Shown here piece by piece: positions 10,901-21,800 of a stretch of 64,000 bases of DNA. The notes beneath the pieces were generated by a model that saw nothing but the letters and a program-made list of their open reading frames with translations, searched no databases and was not told the origin of the DNA. The stretch comes from Lutjanus erythropterus (lineage: Eukaryota > Chordata > Actinopteri > Lutjaniformes > Lutjanidae), in assembly GCA_020091685.1 (NCBI GenBank), contig CM034594.1:40427258-40491257 (forward strand), read 5' to 3'. A program made the position numbers and the translations under genes. How positions within the stretch are numbered: position 1 is the stretch's first letter; each line of letters begins with the position of its first letter.

Positions 10901-11689
10901 GTCCCCTGGGTCCAAGTCACTATTATTTTAGTTCCACTTTTAACGGTGAGAGCTGCATTACAGGACTGGGACCCTCAGACTTCTCCAACAATTCATCTAT
11001 TGTCATAATCTGCCTTTCCCTTCATCCCTCATGTATCAGATGTTTCCCCCTCCCCCTTGTTTCTTGTGATTCCTTGTTTGTCTCTCTCTGTGTCTGTGTG
11101 TCTGGGCGTGGCTCATCAGCTCTGCTGCAATCAACCCCTGCTACCAATCTGCCTGCTCACCTGAAGGCCATCCAGCAATCAACTCCAGCAGTAGAAATAC
11201 TCCAGCTCTGCAGTCCAGTCTCTGCCAGATCGTTCAGCCAGTTGTATGGTACACAGCTGAAGAATTTGTTGTGTTTCGGATGATTTTTTCCTTGGACCTC
11301 TCTAACCTTTTTTCCCTGTGCCTCAGATTCTCCACACCCGCTCCGTTGCCTGCTCTGCTCTGCCACTCCAACCAGCCTCATCTCTGTCCACTGCCGCCAG
11401 CTCTCCTGCCTGCCCCCGCTCAGTCTGCTGCGTCCCAAATCCTGCCCGTCCCCGCCAAGTCTTCAGAAACTAGTTACGATAAACTGTCAAAACTCTCTTC
11501 CGTTCTCCAGGCTGTGCTTGTTTTTGGGTCCCAGTATTGAAAGGTCACAACATCTATCCCTGTCATACCACCAGAGAACATTTAAAATACCACAACAAAG
11601 AAATATCTTCAGGCCCTAATCTCAATAACTTGAAATTTATAAACATACGTGACCCCCCTGCTGTTCCTCCCCAAACATCGCAGAGGTCA

Positions 11690-13877
11690 CTAAACATGGC
11701 ACTTTTAAACGTGCGTTTAAACGTAATCTCTTTCAAATAAGACCTTTCTTATAAATGACCTGATTTTAGAGAAAAATCTTGATTGTATGTTTTTAACTGA
11801 AACGTGGCTCGGCACTGATGGACCTGCAACCCTCATTGAAGCCTCACCCCCTCATTATGACTTTTCATATTCTATTAGAAATGGTAGAAGAGGAGGGGGG
11901 ACAGCCACAATCCTTTTAGCAGCACATGGTTTTAAAAACATTTTATTTGGTGAATACATGTCTTTTGAATATCACTCTTTTCTTTTTAGCAGCCCTCCCA
12001 CACTATGTCTGACAATATACAGACCACCCAAACGATGCACCTCTTTTATTACTGAATTCTCAGAACTCCTCTCAATTATCCATGCTAAATATAACAGGAT
12101 TATTATTTTAGGCTATCTTAATATACATGTGGACAATAAATCAGACTCCTTTAGTCTAGATTTTTTAAACTTAATTAACTGTATGAATTTCATGCAACAT
12201 GTTACACAGCCCACCCACAGCAGAGGACATGTATTAGACCTGGTCATAACCAGTACAGGTTTCCTCTGTTGTGGATGTGGGCTTATCAGATCATTTCTGT
12301 GTCTTTTTTAAGGTGAACCATTTTCAGCAACAGGAAATTCCAGAACATACTGTAAGGAAACGCTATTTGACATCTGAAGTGGCTGCAAGTTTTATTGATA
12401 TTTTACATGATATTCCCCCAGAGATTTTACCTTCTTCTTGTGATTTTATTGTTGATAATTTTAACAGTAAACTCAAGTCAGCATTGGACATAGTGGCACC
12501 AGTAAAACTTAGAAAGATTAAAATAAACTCAAAACCTCCCTGGAGAAACAGTAACATAATAAAACTGAAGAGAAATTGCAGAATGGCGGAAAAACAAACT
12601 AATAGTTCATTTCTAAAATTTTTCAGGAACAGATGACCATCTACAACAAAGCAGTTAAAAATGCAAGAAGAGAGCATTTTTCAAAATTAATCAGTAATAA
12701 CCACAAAAATCCAAGAGTCCTTTTTTCAATCATTGACCATTTAATTAACCCTGTTTTAACCGAAGTCCTGAACCAAACTTTCCATGTGAAGATCTTGCAG
12801 TCCATTTCAGAAGCAAAATAGATACTATTAGATCTAATCTTTTACATCGTCAGTCTACACATCCTAATTTTTCAAAATGTTCGCTCTTAAATGAGGAAAC
12901 ACTGGTGAGGTTTGTCCTGGTGGATGCTGAAATGCTTGAGAAAGTTATCTCCCAGTTAAGTTCAGCAACCTGCTTTTTAGACCCCATTCCAACATCATTT
13001 TTTAAAAACGTTTATAGCTTTTTAAAAAATGATCTGCTGACCATCATCAATCATTCACTTCAGACTGGTGTTTTCCCCACTGCTTTTAAGACAGCCATAG
13101 TTAAGCCACTCTTGAGGAGGAGCAATTTGGACACATCATTACCAGAGAACTATCGACCTGTTTCCAACTTGCCATTTTTAAGTAAGATTTTAGAAAAACT
13201 TGTTTTTAACCACTTAAATGATTTTATGACCTCGACAAACTGAAACTGAAATATATCAATTAGTGAAAACTGTCAATGACATCAGGTCAAACATGGACAC
13301 AAAAATGCCGTCTGTCTTAGTGCTTTTAGATCTGAGTGCAGCATTTGACACAGTAGATCATACCATTCTTTTAAACAGACTCCATAATTTAATTGGCATC
13401 TCTGGCACTGTTTTTAACTGGTTCAAATCATATCTCACAGACAGGAAATTCTTTGTCAGCATGGGTGAACACACATCTAGTTTTTATCAAATGAAATGTG
13501 GTGTTCCCCAGGGGTCAATTTTAGGTCCAACTCTTTTTAACCTATACATGCTACCACTTGGAAATGTTATCAGGAGGCACGGTATCAACTTTCACAGCTC
13601 TGTAGATAACACACAACTTTACATCGCCGTGTCTCCTGATGACACAGGGCCACTTGATGTCCTTTTTAACTGGATTTTAGACATTAAGTCCTGAATGGCA
13701 GAGAACTTTCTCCAGCTCAACCAGGACAAAACTCAGGTTTTAGTTATTGGTACAGGGGACCAGAGAGAGAAACTGACTAGCAAACTACAGGCCCTCTCTT
13801 TTAGCCCGTGTCAACAAGTCAAAAATCTGGGTGTAATATTTGATGCAAAACTGAACTTTGAGGCTGATATTATTTAG
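11690..13877 (+). pseudogene. LINE ORF2 remnant: endonuclease plus reverse transcriptase
   Basis: The endonuclease begins at about 11697 (MALLNVR), and the RT ends after NLGVIFDAKLNFEAD at 13877. The product is split over open segments 11787-12311, 12271-12636, 12633-12821, 12905-13243, 13263-13694 and 13695-13877. Two key sites are altered. The endonuclease GDxN motif reads GYLNIHVD, and the RT catalytic YADD box reads SVDN just before TQLYIAV. Frame changes and these substitutions mean it cannot encode an active enzyme. Confidence 0.8.
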
Positions 13878-14117
13878 ATTGCTGGGAAGCCTACTCCATT
13901 CATTGATAGCTTAATACAAAAACACTGGCTAGGAAAAATCATAGTTTCGTTTTGGAACACTGCAGTCACCTCTGGAGGCAGAGCTTAAGGCTCTGCTCAA
14001 AGCTAAGAACAAGGCTGCACAAAGTTCTTCAATGGGAAGAAAAAAAGAACAAATTTCTTTGATTTGTCAATCTTCTGTAGAATTCTACCATGAAACCTCA
14101 TTTCATTTTGGTTGTTC

Positions 14118-14230
14118 AACATCTGATTTCATGTGATGAAAAAGTGAAATAATAATTTTGAGTATATGTAAATATGTGATTTACTATAGGTGTAAAGTGC
14201 TGGAAAAGCACCTTGAAATGGAGAAGCTAT
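14118..14230 (+). repeat. Dispersed repeat, copy 1 (LINE-3'-tail-like)
   Basis: The stretch shares long near-identical segments with 33160-33262, including ACATCTGATTT, ATGTGATGAAAA, GTGAAATAAT and GGTGCTGGAAAAGC-like sequence. Its end, GTGTAAAGTGCTGGAAAAGC followed by a short TAGTAT repeat at 14246-14264, resembles the 3' tails of fish L2-type LINEs. It may be the 3' end of the LINE just upstream. Confidence 0.55.
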
Positions 14231-17196
14231 AGAAATCCTGCATGTAGTATTAGTATTAGTATTACACGTCTATAAACTGGGGGACGTGACTAAAAAAGGA
14301 GAGATCCAGATCAGTGTTACAAAAATATCCTGACTTGTTACTCAAGCCTAAAAACAAGCTTCACACCACAAGTTTATAACCCAGGCTCACAGTTCAGCCC
14401 AGATACCCGAGATGAAATCATCTGAGTGGTTTTGATGACGGTTGAACTGGCTAGAATTTCTATTTACACCTGCAAGTGCAGTATGAGGTCTGTGCTTTTT
14501 TGGTTTGTTTTCTAGGAAGAAAAAAATAAAGTTAAAAAGTAGTGCCTCACTATAACTATATATATGTATGTATATATATATATATGTCCTGCTGTTGACT
14601 ACACTACTCCCTGTCTGCTGTCGTGACCCTGTGAACACTGGTAAGACTGGCAAACACTACCTGGAACCCTGGCTGCATTAGTTCTGAAGATGAAAATTTT
14701 GTGTGTATGCACACATTCGAAGCAGCTGAATCTGATCATTTCTCTCTTCTGTTTGTTACTTTTAACATGGTGATCACAACCACACCTTCCCTTTTCTACT
14801 CACACCTTTCAAAGTACATTATAGTTTAATTTCCTGTTTACTTACATCACAAAGATCTCTTCTTCTGGTTGGTTTATGTTCTAGTATATTTGTCTATATA
14901 GAAGCAAGTACCATTTTATTAGGTACATAAATCCTTACGGAGGTTATAATGGTCAGTTTTTGTCATGTTGCTTTTTTAGAGAAGTGTTATTACTTTAAGG
15001 TCATTTCAGGGACTGAGAGGTGTTCATATTTTTATATATATGTGTGTGTGTATACAGTATATATGGCTGTTTCTTCAGTTTCTGACTCATATTACTATTA
15101 TTTATTGTTAAAAATGAACCTCTGAATCTTAATATTAATATATTTAATAATATAATGTATAGATTAATAGGTATCCAAAACTGCATAAACAGAATATACA
15201 GAATTTTTGAAACCTGAGATGCACTTTATCCCTGAATGCCTAAAAACTGAACAGGGCTTTGCACATTATTCACATCAAATTTATATCCAGTTTCACCAAC
15301 AACTACTCGGAATAGTTTTAAGATATTTATCCTGTACAGTGGGTGTAAATAATTATCTATATCTATGGATTTTCCAGTCATCTCATCCTATTTAATAAAT
15401 TGTTCTAAAGCTTTTGGTAAATTTTAAATTTAGCAATAAAAGCAATGCTCTGTGAGAGCACTTTGTGAGGATTGGGGTAAAGGTCACTGGCAGGGAGCTT
15501 TAGGTCTAAAATGCTTTTTTGAACACTGAATAGTTGTTTCTGCTGAGAGACTGAATTTGGATGTTTAATTCTCAAGTAAGTCTGAATCATCCTAAGCAAG
15601 AGCAGGATCATGATGCCCGTGTGGAATATAGAGAAACATTCAGAGTGCGTGAAGTAAAGGTTTGTATTGGACCCTGAAAGCTTTTGGCTCAACAGAAATA
15701 ACATAAAATATATGTTAAATGTTAATGATTTAGCAAACCAAACTACATGTAAGATTCAGATATGAGATGAAGAATGTGTTCAGGTTAAGTAGCTGTGTTA
15801 AATGCACTTGTTTGAAATTCAATGATCCCATGATGTGATGTTTGCAAGTTATTCAATTATTCTCATTTCAAACATAAAAAAACACATTTTGATGTTCTTA
15901 AAAATCAACAATATACAATTATAAACATATTCAGGCCAACATAAGCTATAGTCCTGATTATTTCTGTGTAGTAGCTGCTAAAATACCAATATCTACATGT
16001 ATTTTTTTCAAATCATGTTGTTTTCCTAAGCCACCTTTTTGTTTGCATTAGTGCATTGATTAGACCACATTATTGTTGTTAAAATTGCTATTTCTTTCAA
16101 CATTTTTCATTCATTCTTGATTTACTTCGGTTCTTGTCTGCCACCGTAGTGTCTCTCAAAGTGGGCGTGTTTTGGACTCTGCAGCTGCTTCGCTTCTTGT
16201 TAGTTGTTAAGATTTTAATCTGGAACATATTTATTTTTTCATGGTTTTCACTATTTGTTCTTCTACATTTGATCTTACTACATTTCATGATTTTCTCTAC
16301 TCAATCAAAATTTAGACAGTAACCCTAGATGTCAGTTGTGTTCAAACACAGTTGCTTTTTATTACAGATATTGCAATTCTAACCCATAAATAAATGTTAA
16401 AATAACTTTTTCAAATAAAAATCACAATAATTACTAAAAGAAAACAGTAATGACATCTTTAATCTTTTCTCTTTAGGTGGACCTTCTTTCAGTGGTTTAA
16501 GTGGCTTTTTTATCACTGAAACTGTCCACAGCAGTTCATTGCATAGCTTCCATACTGGTACCCCTTTCTGCTTCATCAAACTGGAGGACTGTCAATCACC
16601 ATCTGTTATAGTTAAGAAACTGGCTGTTGTAAAGTATCTCATACAACCACACTTCAAATAATCTGAACTATCCCTTTAAAGGTTTGGAAGGGTAGATCTG
16701 AAGTGCATCATATATTCAAGCCATCCAGCAACACTCAGCCTACCTGTGCCTCAACACAACAGCTAATAATGAAGTATAGCAGCGTGCAAACTTGTCAGCC
16801 AACAGTGTTTAATCCACAGCAGGGTCTGAAATGAATTAACAGCTGCAAAATGCCGTCCGCTAATAAAATATCACTCAAGACGGTAACAGTGGCAGTAACA
16901 CAGATGCCTCTGATACTAACTGAGTCATGTTGTATTTCATGTTTGAATTACAAACTCCTTCCACTGTGTGAGTGAGCAAACTGCAAATCTAAAAAAATGA
17001 CACATTTTGAAACTATTGCAAAAAATGTCCATTTATTTTGACCAACTCTTCACAGTTTTTCTTAAGTTTACAAAGTCTTGGCAAAAACTTAATTTCAAGC
17101 ACTGTTCTGAAAACACAGATTCAATATGGCTGGATAATGAAAACTGTAAAAGTTCTTATATAAGCTTTGAATATTCACTCATGGTATATAATTGGT

Positions 17197-17198
<2 letters not shown>

Positions 17199-17228
<30 letters not shown>
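17199..17228 (+). repeat. (CA)n microsatellite
   Basis: An uninterrupted run of about 15 AC dinucleotides. Confidence 0.95.
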
Positions 17229-17230
<2 letters not shown>

Positions 17231-18189
17231 CTCCTTGCATGCAGCTATTACTACCACCAATGTTTTTGTGTACTGCTGGAACTAGCGTTACAGGTTGAGT
17301 CGATTGCTGTAAAATCTGAGTTCTGCATTCAATCCAGTTTGGTTGGTCTGTTTGCTTCTTACAGCAATTATCAATTTGTAATATCTGTTCAATTCATGTC
17401 ATTTCAGATTATACGCACAAAATGAGATGTGGCAAGAAAAGTGTACTGTTCCTGCCTCAGCAGAATAAAGTTGGCTTTACAGATGTTTTCATATTTGGAC
17501 ATTTTATGACTGAACAATAAACATAATGTATACATGACAGAAGAGTACAAAAGGTATATAATATAGAGTGATAGTATAACTCTAAAACTATGAAAACTTA
17601 CTCAGTTAAAAAATATAATTTACATCTACAAAAAGTATACTGATTTTTGAATGCACCCTTGTTTTGAATGATTCTTATGAATTGGTGTAAATCAAGAGTT
17701 CTTGGAAAAAATTACATTAAAAAAATGACACGAAAAAGGATATTTTGAAAATAATTAAATAAAATTACATCCAATTAAAATGAATGAAGAAATACTACAA
17801 TATTTCATAATAATAAATTAAGTTTTTTTTGCAGTTTCTTCAATTATGTCACAGATTGTTGGTTTATTTAAAGATATTTTACACAATGTACTATATAATT
17901 ATTTGCTTAATGTATTTAATAATTAATATTATGGGGTTCCGAAATGCTCCAAGTTAAGTAATAATTTACTGGTTGCCAGTCTTGATCCCCACTAGGGGTC
18001 GCCAAAGCTTCACAGAGAGTTGTAGGGCCTTCTACTATTACAGTAGGTTTACACTGAATTTTAGCATTTCATCATGTCTGTGAATAAAACTAAATGAAGA
18101 TGTTCATTTTAAAGTTTAGTTTACTTGTAACTATTACATTATATATCATATTCTATTATATACTTTCTTCTTATTTTCTTCTTATTGCT

Positions 18190-18275
18190 CTATGCTATAT
18201 ATTTTTCTGTTCTTGAATGGGAGTAATGTGAACAATTTCCTTCCAGGGATCAATAAAGTATTTCTGATTCTGATA
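18190..18275 (+). repeat. Fish LINE/SINE 3'-tail-like sequence
   Basis: The segment ends in GGGATCAATAAAGTATTTCT followed by GATTCTGAT. A closely similar tail ends many copies of fish non-LTR elements. No coding part precedes it, so it would be a 5'-truncated insertion. The family is not assigned. Confidence 0.4.
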
Positions 18276-18589
18276 TTTACAGAGCCTTCACTAATAGAAC
18301 AATAGCCAAGTTTAAAAGAAGCCTATTAAATAAGTATGATTTCATTTGATTTTAATTTGATGATAATAATAGTAAAAACATAACAGAGAGAATTGTATGA
18401 ACGGCTCTTAAAAATATGAGGACAGTTTATGCACATGCACAAGTCTTGAATGGGTTAATCCTGTTTTGTTTTGTGAAACTGCACACAGAAAAGAAAAGAT
18501 GGATAAGCAATCCTGCAGGTTGTCCTTAGAGCAGCTTATCCTGAATGAAACAAACAGGGTGGTTTTGTTAGGACGACATTTTGAAATCA

Positions 18590-18817
18590 CTAATTTGATC
18601 TGACCATAGAAACCTCGCAAGACTCATCCACTTGACTCGTCTCTTTCTCACGCAGGACCAGTTTGCTCAGAGTGTGATCTTCCTCGTCAGACTCAAATGC
18701 CAGGAATTTAGTCGTGTGCAGAGAAGACTGGAGCAAGTACATATCATTAGATATTTCAGTTTCCATCCGGTAGAACACTGCCCTGTGTGCACCATCTGGA
18801 ATATGCTCTGGAAGATT
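18590..18817 (-). CDS. il18: il18 last coding exon
   Basis: The exon starts after a pyrimidine-rich TTTTTTCTCTAG acceptor and encodes NLPEHIPDGAHRAVFYRMET to VSMVRSN-stop, the C-terminal third of IL-18. It joins the previous exon in phase 0 (AVEM|NLPE). It lies outside the duplicated block and exists once in the window. Confidence 0.88.
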   Translation of the reverse strand, partial: NLPEHIPDGAHRAVFYRMETEISNDMYLLQSSLHTTKFLAFESDEEDHTLSKLVLREKETSQVDESCEVSMVRSN

Positions 18818-21800
18818 CTAGAGAAAAAACAACACATGTAGCAAACCTGATTTCTCCATAATTCATTAATCATTCATTTCATCAGTATTCAGGTGATGCC
18901 TGTCAGCTTGTAACTTCATTCAGAAACACGGCCGTGCCAATTTTATAATTAGAGATGAAACAGTATTAAAAATTAGTATCTTTATTATAGTGACCAAAAC
19001 TAGCATTGTTAAAATGTGCTGAAAATGTTCAATAAGTACAGATACATGGCACTGAAATCACTTCAACAAGGTTTAAACTAAAAAACTTGAAGTCCTGTGA
19101 TGTTAAACCCACGTTGCTGCTGCATCAACATCTGGGAGACTGTTTGTAACTTTGGTTGATGCTGGGTAGTATGTACTATGAGTCTTTCAAAAAATCAATA
19201 ATCAACACGGTTATCATGATAATATAATTTTGAAATGGCAGCAATAATTGTCTAAGCAAATTTTATCGTGATTTAACATCAAACTGATTATTGTTTCATC
19301 AGTAGTTACAACATTACTAATACAATATACTGTATCTACCTTTTAGTAAAACCTTCAAAAAACATCTGTTTGTTTCAAGTGTTCTTTAGTGATGTTGTAA
19401 TATTTCAACCTGCCTTGTCTACCTGCAGTTCAGTTTGTGATTTTGCATTCTTCCCAAAATTTAATTCATTCAGTATATTCAGGTTGTGAGCTGAACTCAT
19501 TTTTTGGACACATAATGTTGCTGAACCTCGACCTGAGCAACTGAAGCAACCCCAGATCATAACACTGCCCCCACAGGCTTGTACAGTAGACACTAGGCAT
19601 GATGGGAGCTCATCAGACTCATCAGACCACATGACTTTTTTCAATTGCTTAATGGATCTTCAGTCCATTGAATCTTTATGTTCCCTTGCAAATTGAAGCC
19701 TTTTTTTCTGATTATCTTAAGGCTACACAGCTGTTTAGTCCCAGTCCCTTGAGTTCTCTTCACATAGTGTACGTGGAAATGCTCTTACTTTCACTATTAA
19801 ACACAGCAATGAGTTGATTTTTTTTACAATTTGATTTCACCAAATGTTGAAGTGATCTCCGATCATCATCATTCAATTTTTTTCTAACCACATTTCTTCC
19901 TTGAAGATGATGGTTCACCACTATCCTTCCAGGTTTTAATAATGTTTTGGACAGTTCTTAACCCAGTTTTAGTAGTTCCATCAATCTTTTTAGTTGTTTT
20001 CTTTGCTTGATGCAGGTCAATAATTTGACCCTTATGAAACAGCGTAACATCAGGATATGTCTTCTGACATGGTTGTTTAAGAAATGAGAAGCTCCTCACT
20101 GCATCAGTTGGAGTTAAATAACTTGTTATCAGCTGAAACATATTAATCACTGCAGTAATTATCTAACGGTAGGATCTTAACTATTTGCTGTGTTAAATCC
20201 TGGTGGTAACTTTTTTTTTTTCTTTTGGTCAGGCAGTGTCGTTACGTTCATATTCATATTTTTGTAATCTGGTCACATAATCCCAATTACATGCAATCAA
20301 GTACCACCTAACCCTGAAAACTGACATATATGAAACAAAACAAATATTGATAATAATGAAATAATGAATAATGGTGATAAAATCATGACTCATATGGCAA
20401 TCTCAATATAATATTTAGAAATGTTTCGAAATATTTTAGTATGATTTCCACAGTATTTTTGACAGACGTATCAGATCACAGACAAAAAAGAGGTCCAAAG
20501 GTTGTCTGTCAGAATATTCTCACATGAAGCAAAGGGTCCTGTATGAGGTTGCTTTGATAACAGAACCACTCGAGCTTCACTTCACACTCTGTAAATAACT
20601 GTAAATTATTTGTTTACACTCACCATTTCCACAGCACAAATTTCATCCCTCTCATTGCAGGAAACCACCATCTTCTTGTCATCTTTATTGGTGTACAGGA
20701 TGAGCGCCCTCCCTTTCTGCGCTGCATCTCTGCTCATGTCTTTGTAAAACTGGACATTGAATTTACATGCTAAAGAGGAAACACCGGGTCAGCAAGATGA
20801 AAAATCAGCATGTCACAGAATGATGGAGGATTGTTGTTATAGAAATGCAAATTTTGATGATTTGATTTTTTTAAAGAGTATTGTCATGTTTTGACCTCTT
20901 GTCTGCTGTGACTGTGCATTGATGTTTATGTTTCCTTTTTAGTGTTAGAGGTGGGGCAGGGCAGGATACCCCTGTGCCCCTGGGGCAAGATGGCAATGAT
21001 CTATTTGAACACACCTTGAGTAAATCAAAACCCTTGTGCCTCGAGCTTTCAACTTGCGCTTTAGATCAGTGTAAGATAGCGCCCATAAGGACTGTACTCT
21101 TTTCTGGCAAACAGTAGGAATTTCATACGTGATTATGTCACTAATATCTAAGATTTCTATGCAATTGGTCATCTGGGACATATACAGGTGTCTCACTACA
21201 TGCAGTCTGGGTTACTACTATGTCTGCTAGTGGCTGCTATTCCTCACAGGAATTCCATGTATCATGTTAGCCAGTGGTAGCCATAAAAAAGTTCATCATT
21301 ATTTACCTCTAATAAAACTTCCAGCAAATTGTTTTATTTCTAAATGCTTAAAGTGTCCATACAGAAGCTGACATGAAATTTTTGCAAAGGCCCAGAGTTG
21401 AGTACATGCCTTTAACTGTTTATAGAACTGGAAACCTGTCTATACAGGCTAAATTAAAGTCTTATCTTGTGCCGTATTTGATAGAATCTTACCAGGTTGA
21501 CATTGGTGTGCTGCTTTAAATTGTTCTTCATCATTTAAAAACAGGAATTTTCTGTCGTTGCTTTGGATCAAATATCGGTCAACTGAGGTATTGGTTGAAA
21601 TGTCGAAAACGTCCACATGAACATCATCCATGCCTGATAGGAAAGCATGTTGGACCAAGAAAATGTCAAGCACAAGCATTCACTACTTGTACATTCAACT
21701 CTAAATGAAGGATGAAGGAGAAATGAGACTGAGGAAATTATAAAAAAAAAAAGTATAAACAGCACCAGTCAAAAGTTTGGACACACCTTCTCATTCAGTG

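Larger units (their letters stand above)
10144..13877 (+). mobile_element. L2-clade (Maui-like) non-LTR retrotransposon, decayed
   Basis: Three LINE modules occur in the right order on the + strand: an SGNH-esterase ORF1 (about 10301-10900), an apurinic endonuclease (about 11690-12330) and a reverse transcriptase (about 12900-13700). Endonuclease motifs include TETWL, GRRGGGTA, YRPPK and LSDHF. RT motifs include ENYRPVSNLPFLSKILEK, LDLSAAFDTVDH and GVPQGSILGP. These and the esterase ORF1 fit the L2/CR1 group, closest to fish L2 (Maui). The reading frame is broken at least five times and stops near 13877. Homology then fades, so the C-terminal end of ORF2 is deleted or replaced. 5' UTR sequence may extend upstream to about 9900, and a 3'-tail-like stretch lies at 14118-14230. 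The element is dead. Confidence 0.8.
13878..18400. other. Repeat-rich intergenic stretch without a recognised gene
   Basis: AT-rich sequence with simple repeats: (TA)n at about 14552-14586, (TG/TA) at about 15035-15062 and (CA)n at 17199-17228. A LINE-tail-like sequence lies near 18190-18275. Open frames are short and carry no domain I recognise. The 14118-14230 stretch recurs at 33160-33262. Confidence 0.45.
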
